NCBI GenBank assembly: GCA_963970005.1
Contig: CAXAMN010025251.1
Coordinates: 244,713 to 308,712, forward strand
Length of the DNA stretch: 64,000 bases
Reading direction: 5' to 3'
Source of the DNA: Durusdinium trenchii
Lineage: Eukaryota; Sar; Dinophyceae; Suessiales; Symbiodiniaceae
This document shows positions 11,411-21,180 of this stretch, one piece after another (the stretch's first letter is position 1; every line of letters starts with the position of its first letter). Below the pieces are notes generated by a model. The model saw only the letters and a list, made by a program, of their open reading frames with translations, had not been told where the DNA came from and did not search any database. Position numbers and translations under genes: made by a program.

Positions 11411-12541
11411 ATGCAGCAACATGCCTGTGTGCGAGAGTGGTTAACACGTGCGCAAGTGAGGTAGCCTGTACATGCGCAAGTGAGGGTTTGGACATGGCCC
11501 GTCTCTATAAATAGGCGTGGTCGACTGTCGACCTTGCGCGCGCACATGAGATGACTACTTGGCGTGCGCAAGTGAGTGCTGTCCCGTGGCAGCTCTGCCT
11601 TAAAGACTGCACCTTTTAGCGTGAAATTTGTCCCATGAAAACCGCCATAGGCGGAGAAGAGAACAAAGGTTTATGACGCGAAAGGTCAGCCAGTAAGAGT
11701 CTTAAAAATCACTCGTTTTTAACGTATGGTCGGCCTGCAACCGTTTTAGCAGCGTCCACTGGGCAGTTCGGACGCGGACGGGCCGCCCCGGACGGCCCGA
11801 AGCGGACGACTGAGAATAGGAGACGAAGAGGAGGAAAGCAAGCGCTTGGGCGAACATTTTCATGCATGCGAAGCCCAGGAAGCCGACGAAGAACCGCAAT
11901 GAAATTGGGGTATTGCAATCTGAAGCACAGCCACCTACTAGTAAGAACAGCTTCTTCGTGCAAAACTCCTGGATGGTGGATGGCGCTACCAATCTTTCGC
12001 CAATGTAACTGTGGATGACCTCGTCATTGTCACTTCTTTTTTAACTTCCGAGAGTCAACGAATACCAGATACCACTTGCTGCAAATACCAACTCGTCAAT
12101 TCCCGCGTGCCTCAAGTGTGGTGGCCTCCGATGGATCAGACACAGAAGCCAAAAGTGCTGCAAGAAGACTGGCAGGTCGCGTATGACTCATGTGCTCTGA
12201 CTTGCGGCGCAAAAGCCAGCAAGTCAGACACTCACACGCTGAAAGGTGTCGCGCAAAATAATCAGTAGAACGGAGACCCAAAACCGCAGAGACCCGGAAC
12301 ATGTAGTTTCCGGGGCAGGTCATGAACTCACATGCTCCAAGCGCTGCAAATGCAGCCAATTAGACTAGATGTTGAGAGTCCGAACGTGCTGCAAATACCG
12401 CCACACCAGTGTTAAAAAAACTATAACTATCAAGAACCGTTTTCCTTTTTTACAATGTTTCAGTACGTTGAGATTTATTGATGCCACTCCAGTGTCGTTG
12501 ATGTCTCCCCCCCTCTTTGCTGTGTCTCCGACCCGTCCCAG
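11411..12541 (+). other. Non-coding stretch before gene B
   Basis: No convincing exon. A short motif GTGCGCAAGTGAG is repeated several times at about 11450-11580. The end is a long pyrimidine tract leading to the splice acceptor AG at 12540-12541, so this region contains at least part of an intron of gene B and its 5' exon(s) were not found. Confidence 0.4.
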
Positions 12542-14257
12542 GTCTGGCGTCCCAGAATGTGCCGCGGACCTGGTGCGCTGGTACCAAGACATCTCCCCGA
12601 ACTTTCCGATCGCCCTCTCGATGGACCAGCTGAACCGCCGTAAGTGCATTCCTTCGGTGGCAGCAACGCTGCAATGCGTGAACCATGCAGGTCGCAGGAT
12701 GAGCCACCCTGATTTGGACTCCTATCTCACACTTTTCTATCCTGAGGAGTGGGAAGATGAGAACGATAATGACCCAGAAGCCGTGAAGTTTCTCCTTGAG
12801 ATGTGGAGAGTGCAGGTAAAGGAGTGGATGGAGAACTCCCTTGGAGCAGTCTACAGCGAGCGAACCTGGACGAAGAAGATTCAGGAGCACATCAGTGCAT
12901 TGATGGCGATGCCCTTCCAGATGAGCAGCCAATTTGTCATGATCAAGGTTGAACACCTTTTGATCCCAAATGCGAAACCTAAAATGAGCTGGAGAAAGGA
13001 GATCCTGGACAGGCTGGAGGGCAAGATGCTTTATGTGACCATTCTCTATGATGATGAAGATTTCCTGAGCGACTTGCCGCCAGGTCGGTCCTCTGGCTAC
13101 GCGAGGATTGAGAGGCTTGCGGATGAGAAGAAGAAGGATTTGATCCGAGATCCCCGAAAAGAGAGGACGAGTTCACCAGAAGCGGACGCCGGAAGTGAAG
13201 AGAAGAGGCCGTTGGAGGCCGACTTGCAGCAAATGGGCGATCTCGCTCGTTTCCGTGCCTTGATGGAAGACGAAGGGGACGAGATGCCTGATTTCATCGA
13301 GTTAGAGGACTTAAAACATTTCGGATATTGGTGCCAACATCAAGATGAGTTTAAGGTGCGCCTGCCGGCCACAGCGAACCAGTTTAAGCTCATGGTGTGG
13401 ATGCAGCGCAACGTGGATGGGAAGATGGCTGAGGAGCTTCTGGGCATTTCCGACCCTTTTGATTTGATCTTACCGGAGGACCTGTCTTCAATGGGTGCGG
13501 ATGAGGCAGACCAGAGGCGGATCTACTTCTACAGCAGCTGGACCACCGAGAGCGGGAGATTGCAGAGAATTCAAGAAAGTTCGAAGGATCAGACTGAGAA
13601 CCACTCCTTCTTCCCCGAGACCAAGCGAAAGGTGCGAGACTACTTCAATCCTCCAATCACCAAGAGCGATGTTAGAGAGACCATGGGCTTTGTCGACTTC
13701 AAGGTCCGACCCGCAAGTCAAGAGGAGAACGATGAGGATGAAGAGGCTTTGATTGCGGTGCGAGATGTTGTTGCAGGAAGCAGTGAATTGAATAAAGCAA
13801 AGCTCCGCCGGCACTTGGATCGCCAGACCATCTTCGCCAAGTTCTTCGGGCTAGCGATGGAGGTCGACAGCAGCTTGGAGGAGCATTTGGACAAGTTAAA
13901 GGAGTTCAGGGCAACTCACCAGAGCGGCGCTCTGTTCCTTAAGGAGTTGCGCATGGAAACTGGACACAAAGAGAAGCTTGAAATGTCATTGTTGGAGAAC
14001 AATATTCGGCGATCGCTTTGGGAAAGGGACGCCATGGACAAGGCCATCAAAAGCCTTGAAAAGGGCATCGCAGAATTGAAGAAGAAGAAGCAAAAGAACC
14101 TAGAGAGGCAAAAAGGAATGGAGGCGGTAGAAAGTTACAGGATTCAAGAACGCTGGCGTGGATCCTTCTGCACACATGAGACTGTCATGGACTTTGAGAG
14201 TGCCTTGTTGCTTCAGTTGCAGACATTCAGACAAGGCCAGCAGAGTGATTTCACTAG
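12542..14257 (+). CDS. Gene B, first large exon: acidic coiled-coil protein
   Basis: The open frame extends from 12369, but the protein-like part begins after an excellent acceptor (pyrimidine tract, then AG at 12540-12541), so I place the exon start at 12542 and not at the ATG at 12369. The product is rich in Asp, Glu, Arg and Lys. It has a Trp-containing N-terminal part (WYQDISPNFPIALSMDQL), a Glu/Lys-rich middle, and a predicted coiled coil near the end (AIKSLEKGIAELKKKKQKNL). No catalytic motif is recognised. The frame ends at 14289-14291. The coding signal moves to another frame from 14258, so the exon probably ends somewhere between about 14126 and 14257. The gene might instead be separate from the next open frame. 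Confidence 0.65.
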
Positions 14258-15592
14258 CATTTGCACTACGTGCTCATGGCGGATGATGTGAAGCCCAACA
14301 AAGTGGGGCGCCCGGATTCGGTACCTCCTCACATGTGTGAAATCGTTTGCAACACGGTGCAGGATGTTCCCAGAGTCCAGCTTCGATGCTCCCAGTTCAG
14401 CTCCGATGTGGTCTTCAAACGCGAAACCAATGGATCGAATGGGGATGGAATGCCTGCCCTTGTGAATGCCCGGCTCTGCTTCCAGGCGGTGGGAGCTGAA
14501 GCGGAAAAGTACTACAAGGCATTCGCTCCGGAGCCCGGCGAGTGGATGATCGTGAAGGATGCTGAAGATGCCAATCTGCCTGAGTGGAAACCCGTCTTTT
14601 TGTATTGGGACGGCTTTGCCCGCTGGGTGGTGTCACCCTTCCGGGGTGAGCCAGCGCCATATGGCTTGAAGACCGACCAGAATCAGGGATTGTTCCTTTA
14701 TGTGCGAGACAGTGCTTCGTCCCCCGATCGCATCAAGAAGGGCATTTTCATGAAATGGCACGTGGAGGCGGGTGTCGCGGAGTGGAAAGAGGATCCCAGT
14801 ATCACGGTCATCTCCAAATTCAATTGGAAGTCCTTCGGCTCTTCCAAGGGCCAGCAGCTAGCAACCCATGCCAAGACAGTGGATCAAAGTGGACAGTCCA
14901 GCACCTTTGGCAAGATCTTCAATGCTTTGATGTTCGTGTTTGTGTCCACCAGCAGCAAGAAGACCTTGCCCGAGATCAAGGATGGTCTCATCGGACTGGA
15001 AGGCCGCAACATCATCTTCGCGTGGAAAGATTTGTATCAAGAGTCACTCGCTCCCTTTCGAAGCTTCCTCCTTGAGGAATTTGGCAGCTACCATGCAGCC
15101 TGGGTCTTCTTATGTCGCAACTGCACCATTTCCAAGAGCAGATGTGTGCGCAACTTGGCAAGAATGCTGAAACGTTGCCATGAGGAAACCCAAGCAGCTC
15201 TGAAGGCCCGTGCTCAAGCCGCTGGCAAAGGAAAGAAGAAGTTCCAACGCGATCGTTCCATGAGAGAGGGAATAAGTCAGGGCCATGTGCAAGAGAAAAG
15301 GTCCATGATGGACCATGATGAGAGGAAAAAGAAGGCAAACCTGTTTTTGAGCATGTTAGGAAAGGCCATGGTGGAGAAGGCAAGTCCTGTGAAGGAGGAA
15401 TCAAATGAGGAGAAGGCACTAGAGCGCATGCAAGAATATTTGCATGCTCGTGTTGCAGGAGGTAGTCTGGAAGCGATTTGCCAAGAGCTCCTCAACCAGC
15501 TGGACCACAATGAGAATGGGAACCTAGAGGTGCACGAAATTCTATCCCTGGAAAAGATGCTCGAGGACTGCGACTTTAAGAGGCAAGACTGA
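14258..15592 (+). CDS. Gene B, second part: aromatic module plus EF hand
   Basis: Open from the acceptor-like TTTCACTAG before 14258 to the TGA at 15590-15592. Either it continues the preceding exon through a short intron, or it starts at the ATG at 14276 (MADDVKPNKVG). It contains a domain rich in Trp, Tyr and Phe (PVFLYWDGFARWVVSPF) resembling the aromatic modules of gene C, a basic linker (ARAQAAGKGKKKFQRDRS), and near the C terminus a good EF-hand loop DHNENGNLEVHE with the expected acidic or amide residues at 1, 3, 5, 9 and 12. A sequence AG/GCAAGA at 15581-15588 could serve as a GC donor, so the stop may be intronic and more EF hands may follow downstream. Calcium binding is inferred from the loop. 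Confidence 0.72.
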   Translation, partial: HLHYVLMADDVKPNKVGRPDSVPPHMCEIVCNTVQDVPRVQLRCSQFSSDVVFKRETNGSNGDGMPALVNARLCFQAVGAEAEKYYKAFAPEPGEWMIVKDAEDANLPEWKPVFLYWDGFARWVVSPFRGEPAPYGLKTDQNQGLFLYVRDSASSPDRIKKGIFMKWHVEAGVAEWKEDPSITVISKFNWKSFGSSKGQQLATHAKTVDQSGQSSTFGKIFNALMFVFVSTSSKKTLPEIKDGLIGLEGRNIIFAWKDLYQESLAPFRSFLLEEFGSYHAAWVFLCRNCTISKSRCVRNLARMLKRCHEETQAALKARAQAAGKGKKKFQRDRSMREGISQGHVQEKRSMMDHDERKKKANLFLSMLGKAMVEKASPVKEESNEEKALERMQEYLHARVAGGSLEAICQELLNQLDHNENGNLEVHEILSLEKMLEDCDFKRQD

Positions 15593-17424
15593 CTTCAGAG
15601 TTCACCAACTTTTATAGGTTTGAATTCGGTTTTTGGCCAAAAACATTTTGTGCATCCTACTCCGGGTTGTCACGGTCTCGTTGTACGAGCACACGCTATG
15701 GGATCATTGTGTCTTTGTCGCCGAGAAGTCAACTGCTTTACTCGTGTCAATTTTGTGTTGATGTCACGAAAGCCAGCCGATAGGCCAGGCTGGAGTCTAG
15801 GGGAGCGAAAGAAGTGAGTAAAGGGTGGGCGCCAGAGGGCAAATTTCGGAGAGCTAAATGGAGTGTTGTGATGCAAGTGATGTAATTGACGGCGAGTAGT
15901 GCATCATTAGCATCATGAGGGGCTCGGGAGGCAATGTAAACCGTCTTCCACCGGGGTGGGAGTTCATGTTGATGAGAGGAAAGAGGCTATTGAATTACTG
16001 TGTGAGAGGGAGGTGTGTGTCTCTTAAGGCACGGTGAGGGGGGCGGAGGGGAACAATGCCGTGGGGAAGGTGGAAGACACACACAGCGGAGGAGAAATCT
16101 TAGAGTTGCTTGGGGTTGCAACGCCTGGCAACCATGCGCAATAGGGCACCCCATACTCAAGAGCAGGAGAGAGAACAGATTGCAGTAGTGGGCAGGCTTT
16201 GCATTGCTTGGGGGCGCCCCTTTTTACTGGTGGAGAGGCCTGGATGCAGGACTCAAGAGATATGGGGTGGGAGTTCATGTGGATGAGACAGGCGCAGCGG
16301 AGGACGATGTCCTACCAAGAATGGGAGTTATGTCGATGCAATAAGGCACCTGATATAGGGTGCGAGTGCGTGTGCTTATGTCATCTGCTCAGGGCAGGAG
16401 AGAGAAGAGATTGCGCAAGTGGTCCACTTCCGGCTGTCCACTTCCGGCTGCTCTTTGTCCACTCCGCCTATATATATATATATATACCATCACATTTGCT
16501 CACTGATTGGCAACACGCAGCAGGCAAGCGCCCTTCACTTCCTTAGGGGTGCCCTTTTTTCACCTCCAAAACGCATCTGAGCCAGGACGAAAAAGGGCAC
16601 CCCCCCTAAACCTATGTATTGTACTTTTTGTTTCTGCCTCCTATCGGGGTGGCTGCGATGTCAACTCCCCGTAAAGGCACTCTTTGCCCAATGTCAGCCA
16701 ATCACTTCATCTTGCACGCCAAGTCTTTAAGTCGATCTACAGGACATGCACAACAAACAGCGGGCAAGCGCCAGGCTTGGCCTAAGGGCACCCCCCTAAT
16801 TCAGAGGCTGGCTTTCGTCCCCTCCCTTCTCAGGTCTATCGGGATGTCTGTCGGGATTGTCCCATCGATTGTAGCCAGCTGGTGCCTTCATGTTTTGATT
16901 TAGATGAGGTGTGGCCGTTGCTGCTACTTTGAGAGGCAAAGTTTTACGTGTGCATGAATGATACCAACGCCTTTTCGCGAAAAAAATTGAATTTACGATC
17001 CGAATGACGTTTGGTCAAGCAAGCACTCCATGACCCTTTCGTCCTTCCTTTCGGCAGTGGGCGGCGTGACACTCTTCATGGTTCACTCGGCGACCTGAGC
17101 GTGCTAATCACATTGGGGCTGTGGACGTGCAGGCGAAGATAATCGTTTACTTTTTGCCAACCGGGTGTTTTTGATGCGACCCCCTGCATCATCGAAAAGG
17201 CCTTCTGACATCCTCAAGCTGATTGGCTAAACGCCACGCGTTTGCAGCCAACTGAGGTGTAAACGACGATAGTTACGGTATACAAATACAAAGAGAGGTA
17301 CATAAATAAATACACACACACATATATATATATAGCAATAAACACAGCGCAAAAACAGGTGTCCTTTCTTAAGTCCCAAAGTTCCCAACTGAGAAACGTA
17401 AATCATTTGGTTTTGTTTCTGAAG
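15593..17424 (+). other. Non-coding stretch with degenerate repeats
   Basis: No supported exon. Related segments recur: GTGGGAGTTCATGT at about 15957 and 16268, GGCAGGAGAGAGAA-type boxes at about 16161 and 16395, and GGGCAAGCGCC-type boxes near 16521 and 16763 followed by runs of C. This suggests old ~300-bp duplications. TA microsatellites occur at about 16470 and 17320. Confidence 0.5.
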
Positions 17425-17834
17425 ACCTGGACCTCGAGCCGGCACGCTGGTGTGCCATCGATGCTGCTGCAGCTGGCCAAGGTTTGCACATGCCCAGCGG
17501 GTCCGGTGCCGCCTGTGCGGCCGTGCCGGGTTGGTTTGAGTGGAAGGTGCTGAAACCGGTTTGGAGTATGTCAAAGGACCTGGTACAGGCAAGCTCGGAA
17601 GTGCCGCGTGTTTTTAAAAATTTTTGTTTCAGGGAGGAACTGCGAACCTGGCGGACTTTGCAGCCGTGCCCTTCTCACAGGCTGCTTTGTGCATTCCAGA
17701 GAGGCTCAGCTCATACCTTTTAAGATGTGTTCAGATGGTGGCGCACTCAGTGAGTACTGTAGACGTTCATTTCCTACCGTTCTTGCAAGTTAGTCACGTA
17801 CATGTCCTTTTTCAAGAATTTGTGGCCTTGTTGA
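17425..17834 (+). CDS. Small three-exon coding unit with 40-44 nt introns
   Basis: Three coding blocks on the + strand: 17425-17588, 17633-17749 and 17790-17834 (TGA). The first intron, 17589-17632, starts with GC and ends TTTCAG. The second, 17750-17789, starts GTGAGT and ends GCAAG after a pyrimidine tract. Both joins are in phase 0. The first block reads with GC-rich third positions (ARWCAIDAAAAGQGLHMPSG). The second reads GGTANLADFAAVPFSQAALC. The product is not recognised, the 5' end is missing (the first block starts in phase 1), and the third block is short. It may belong to a larger gene spanning B and C, but the phases do not join them directly. Confidence 0.45.
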
Positions 17835-18414
17835 TTCCCGTCCAAGTGCAAACCACGGCCTCCCCGTCCAAGAAACCTACCTGCCACAACGGATGAACAC
17901 GACAGTAGTAGAGCTTTGAGTTCAACTGAGTTCAGAGCAAAAGGACACCAAGAGAAGAACGCAAAACATTCATATTATTGAGCTCCTCTCGCGCGGTGTG
18001 ACGGTGTGTGGAAAGGAGCCAACCAATGAATGCACTCAGGCTCCCCACAGGAATAAGAGCGCATTTCCTTGTTGTGCGAATGTATGCTGTCGGCGTATTG
18101 CAAGCATTGCAGAAGAGATTGCGGTTAGATTCGATTAAATCACACTTATCCTAGCATCCCAAGGAACATTCCGAACACTGCCAGCTTTGAACCTGCAAAA
18201 CTTGTTGGGAACCGCTTGTGCCCCACCTAATCATGCCAATCCCTTGACTTCTCGGAGATGAACGCAATTCTCCAACGCTAGGCCTGGCATGGTGCTCCTG
18301 GTGATTCAAAACCGCTTTGTTGGTCAAAGATGGCTCATGTTATACTTTTACTTCGCACATTTTTGGGGTCCGATGCTTGTCGCGTGATGCATTTTTTTTG
18401 GGGGGGCTTTCGAG

Positions 18415-21180
18415 GAGAAGCTCGGCAACAAAGAGATGAAGGAATTTCTCAGCTTTCTCAAAGTGCATCCCAGATGGAGCAACGTGGAGCACTTTTGGTC
18501 AGATCTTAGTGAGGGTTTTGAGATCAGCAAAGAGGAGTTCGTGAGGGATTCCAGACTGCTTCTATTGCGATTTACCAACCAGCAGATGATCAAGGGTGCC
18601 ATGCCAGACGTGTCCATCGAGTCCAGGGTAGAACTCATTTTCTCTCAATTGGATGTGCAAATGAGTGGTGGCGTTGGCCTCAAGGAGTTGATTCCCATGT
18701 CGGGTGAAGGCCTGGCAGATGTTCAATCCAACTTGGCCAAGTTCAAGATACCCCTGGACTACTTGAAGGAGATCCGCATTGAAGGAGACGCACATGACGA
18801 CCGCCCTTACCTACGCTTCCAGGTTCATCCCGACTTCGAGAGCAGTCCAGAGTGGAGATCATTGAAGATGGGGCTTTCTCCAGACTGGGAGCCCAACCAG
18901 GGCTTGGAGTATTTGCGCGTGGGCATGGCGCCACACCACCTGGACGTGTGGAAGAGGGTGATTCTTGACTGGGGCATGGACGACTCTGTTGTTCAAGAAT
19001 CTATTCGTTTCTACCAGGGTAGAACCATTTCACATCCGACCATTGATGGGGTTCACATGCGTTCCGGGAAGGGGGTGCAGCGCTGGCCAGATGGCAAGAT
19101 GTACTGCGGATATTGGGATGATCACCTTTACAACGGCGAAGGCAGTCTCTTTAACGACTACCAGGACATGACCCGGGGTGTGAATCCAATCTACAAGGGT
19201 GAATGGCAGAGGGGCAAGCGCCATGGTTGGGGCGTCTTTCGGTGGGAGCAAGGCGCTCCTGAAGGAAACCCTCATGGTGCAGGCCAGTCGTCTGAGGTGT
19301 TCAAGGTCTACGAAGGTGAGTTTGTCAACGACTTGTTCAACGGCCAGGGGAGCATGAAAGTGGAGAACGCCCCATTCGTGACGACCACACAGCACCAAGG
19401 TGTTGGCCCAGGATGCGTTCCTTTGCCCTGCCTCGATCCAGTCTCGATCATGAGCTTTGAAGGCACCTGGGCCTCAGATTGGTACCAGGCCGATGAAGAG
19501 GCTAGAGCTTCTAGCAGTCTCTACGACCACTTGCACCCCAAAGAGGAAGAAGCCCCTCGCCACGAGAAAACGGCAAAACTTCACTTGAATCTTCACAACA
19601 TCAAATCAACTCAGAGCAAAGATCCGAAGTTCCTCAGGTACTTCTCCGCCGATTCTTTGGGCGTGCAGCGTGCAGGGAAGCCTTTGCCCGATCTGGCCTT
19701 GGCCTACTATCAGCAGCAGGGGTGTGATGCGAAGCACATGACGAAAGGGCGAGCATTGTACGCTGATTTCACCGTATACATTGGAGACTATGCATGTGGT
19801 GTGCCTGATGGCAGTGGAGAGATGACACAGTATGAGTACAATGGAACAAAAGGAAAGCCGTTGGCGCACTACAAGGGCTACTGGAAGAATGGCCAGTTTC
19901 ATGGAGCTGGCAGGTACCAGACAGCAGATGGCTTGACTTATGACGGCCAATTTGTGGAAAACCTACGCCATGGCTTTGGAGTAGAAGAGGTCAGCAAGGA
20001 CTTGGCGCTGAAGTTGGGTTATGGTAAGTATGAGGGAGAATGGAAGAATGGAGTGTTCCATGGCCAGGGAAGGCTCACCTCTGCTGATGGCCGGGTTTTT
20101 GAAGGTCACTTTGTGGAGGGCCAGCGGCAAGCGGGCGGTCGTGAGCTCAAGCCGGAGACGAAGGGATTGCCCAACCTCTTCGGCAGTATGTTGAAAAAGC
20201 CTAAGGTGGATGGTGAGGATGTCCTCCATGCGCCTGATGAGCTACGATTTCTGCATGAAACCATTGGGCAGCTGAGGCATCGGCCTCGCTCGGCGCCAGA
20301 GCCACCCAGCGATCTGGAAGATGTGATCATCAAGGGTGGCACGGGCGAGAATGAGGTCATGAACGGTGTTTACTTCCGGCTGACGCACACCTTTGGCCAT
20401 CGTGTGTTCAAGATGGTCAAGAAGGTCGGCATCTTCCAGAGCGTGGTGAGGTACTTATACCTGGACGATGCCAGTGAATCTTGGGTCATCTCGGCCCAGC
20501 CGCTGTCGGGCATTTGCTCGGCCTCCGGCTGTGCGTTCGTGCCGGAGGATGCGAAGCATCCCTCGCTGGTGACAAAGCCCTGGTATGTTTGGCATGGATT
20601 CTCCAAGACGTTGCGGGTCGTTGGGGAAGAGTGCGAGGAAGAGGAAGATGAGAGACAGACTTTCAGCTTGGGAAGCCTAAGGGGTACACCGAGCCCTGTT
20701 GATCTGCTTGAAGCCAAGAGCATCATCGGATTCCAGCTGACTGGACATGCGGATGGAGAGGTCGTGCTTGGAATGATGCGGAGGATTCCAATGATTCAGT
20801 TTGGTCGCCCAGTCTATGCGCACCAATCTGGTGGACAGTATCTCTATTTCCACCGGAAAGGTTCCACAAACAAGTGGGACGGTGCTTTCCAAGAAGAGTT
20901 GGGTCCGGGGATCGATCCCAAGCCCAAGCTCTATGAGGACAGAGGCTACTGGATCTTTGCAGCAGAACTTGGGAACCTTCCCGAGTCGCCCGGCTGCCAT
21001 GGCTTCGTGGAGGACAATGCAGTGACACCAGATCAGATCTCCGGCACTTGGAAGGTCAAAGTCGCCGACCAGATGCAGAGGAGCCCTGCGTTGAAATTGG
21101 TGCCACGAGAATGGAGTGACGAGCATTTGTTGCATGACACAGGCACTAGCGGAGCAGCCCGAACAATGGTCCGCTCGTAG
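18415..21180 (+). CDS. Gene C: EF-hand/MORN-repeat protein
   Basis: One long open exon from an acceptor AG at 18413-18414 (poly-pyrimidine/poly-G context) to the TAG at 21178-21180; the first ATG is at 18436. Counting from that ATG, residues 1-90 hold two EF-hand-like loops (DLSEGFEISKEEF and DVQMSGGVGLKE). Residues about 215-565 hold eight or more MORN repeats of the Y-x-G-x-[WF]-x-x-G-x-x-x-G-x-G type (YKGEWQRGKRHGWGVF, YKGYWKNGQFHGAGRY, YEGEWKNGVFHGQGRL). Residues about 640-870 hold two aromatic-rich modules (YLYLDDASESWVIS and YLYFHRKGSTNKW). MORN repeats are known to bind phospholipid or act as scaffolds at cell cortex structures, so a membrane-scaffold role is inferred. It may be the 3' part of the gene that contains B, since B ends in an EF hand; that link is not proven. 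Confidence 0.8.
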   Translation, partial: EKLGNKEMKEFLSFLKVHPRWSNVEHFWSDLSEGFEISKEEFVRDSRLLLLRFTNQQMIKGAMPDVSIESRVELIFSQLDVQMSGGVGLKELIPMSGEGLADVQSNLAKFKIPLDYLKEIRIEGDAHDDRPYLRFQVHPDFESSPEWRSLKMGLSPDWEPNQGLEYLRVGMAPHHLDVWKRVILDWGMDDSVVQESIRFYQGRTISHPTIDGVHMRSGKGVQRWPDGKMYCGYWDDHLYNGEGSLFNDYQDMTRGVNPIYKGEWQRGKRHGWGVFRWEQGAPEGNPHGAGQSSEVFKVYEGEFVNDLFNGQGSMKVENAPFVTTTQHQGVGPGCVPLPCLDPVSIMSFEGTWASDWYQADEEARASSSLYDHLHPKEEEAPRHEKTAKLHLNLHNIKSTQSKDPKFLRYFSADSLGVQRAGKPLPDLALAYYQQQGCDAKHMTKGRALYADFTVYIGDYACGVPDGSGEMTQYEYNGTKGKPLAHYKGYWKNGQFHGAGRYQTADGLTYDGQFVENLRHGFGVEEVSKDLALKLGYGKYEGEWKNGVFHGQGRLTSADGRVFEGHFVEGQRQAGGRELKPETKGLPNLFGSMLKKPKVDGEDVLHAPDELRFLHETIGQLRHRPRSAPEPPSDLEDVIIKGGTGENEVMNGVYFRLTHTFGHRVFKMVKKVGIFQSVVRYLYLDDASESWVISAQPLSGICSASGCAFVPEDAKHPSLVTKPWYVWHGFSKTLRVVGEECEEEEDERQTFSLGSLRGTPSPVDLLEAKSIIGFQLTGHADGEVVLGMMRRIPMIQFGRPVYAHQSGGQYLYFHRKGSTNKWDGAFQEELGPGIDPKPKLYEDRGYWIFAAELGNLPESPGCHGFVEDNAVTPDQISGTWKVKVADQMQRSPALKLVPREWSDEHLLHDTGTSGAARTMVRS

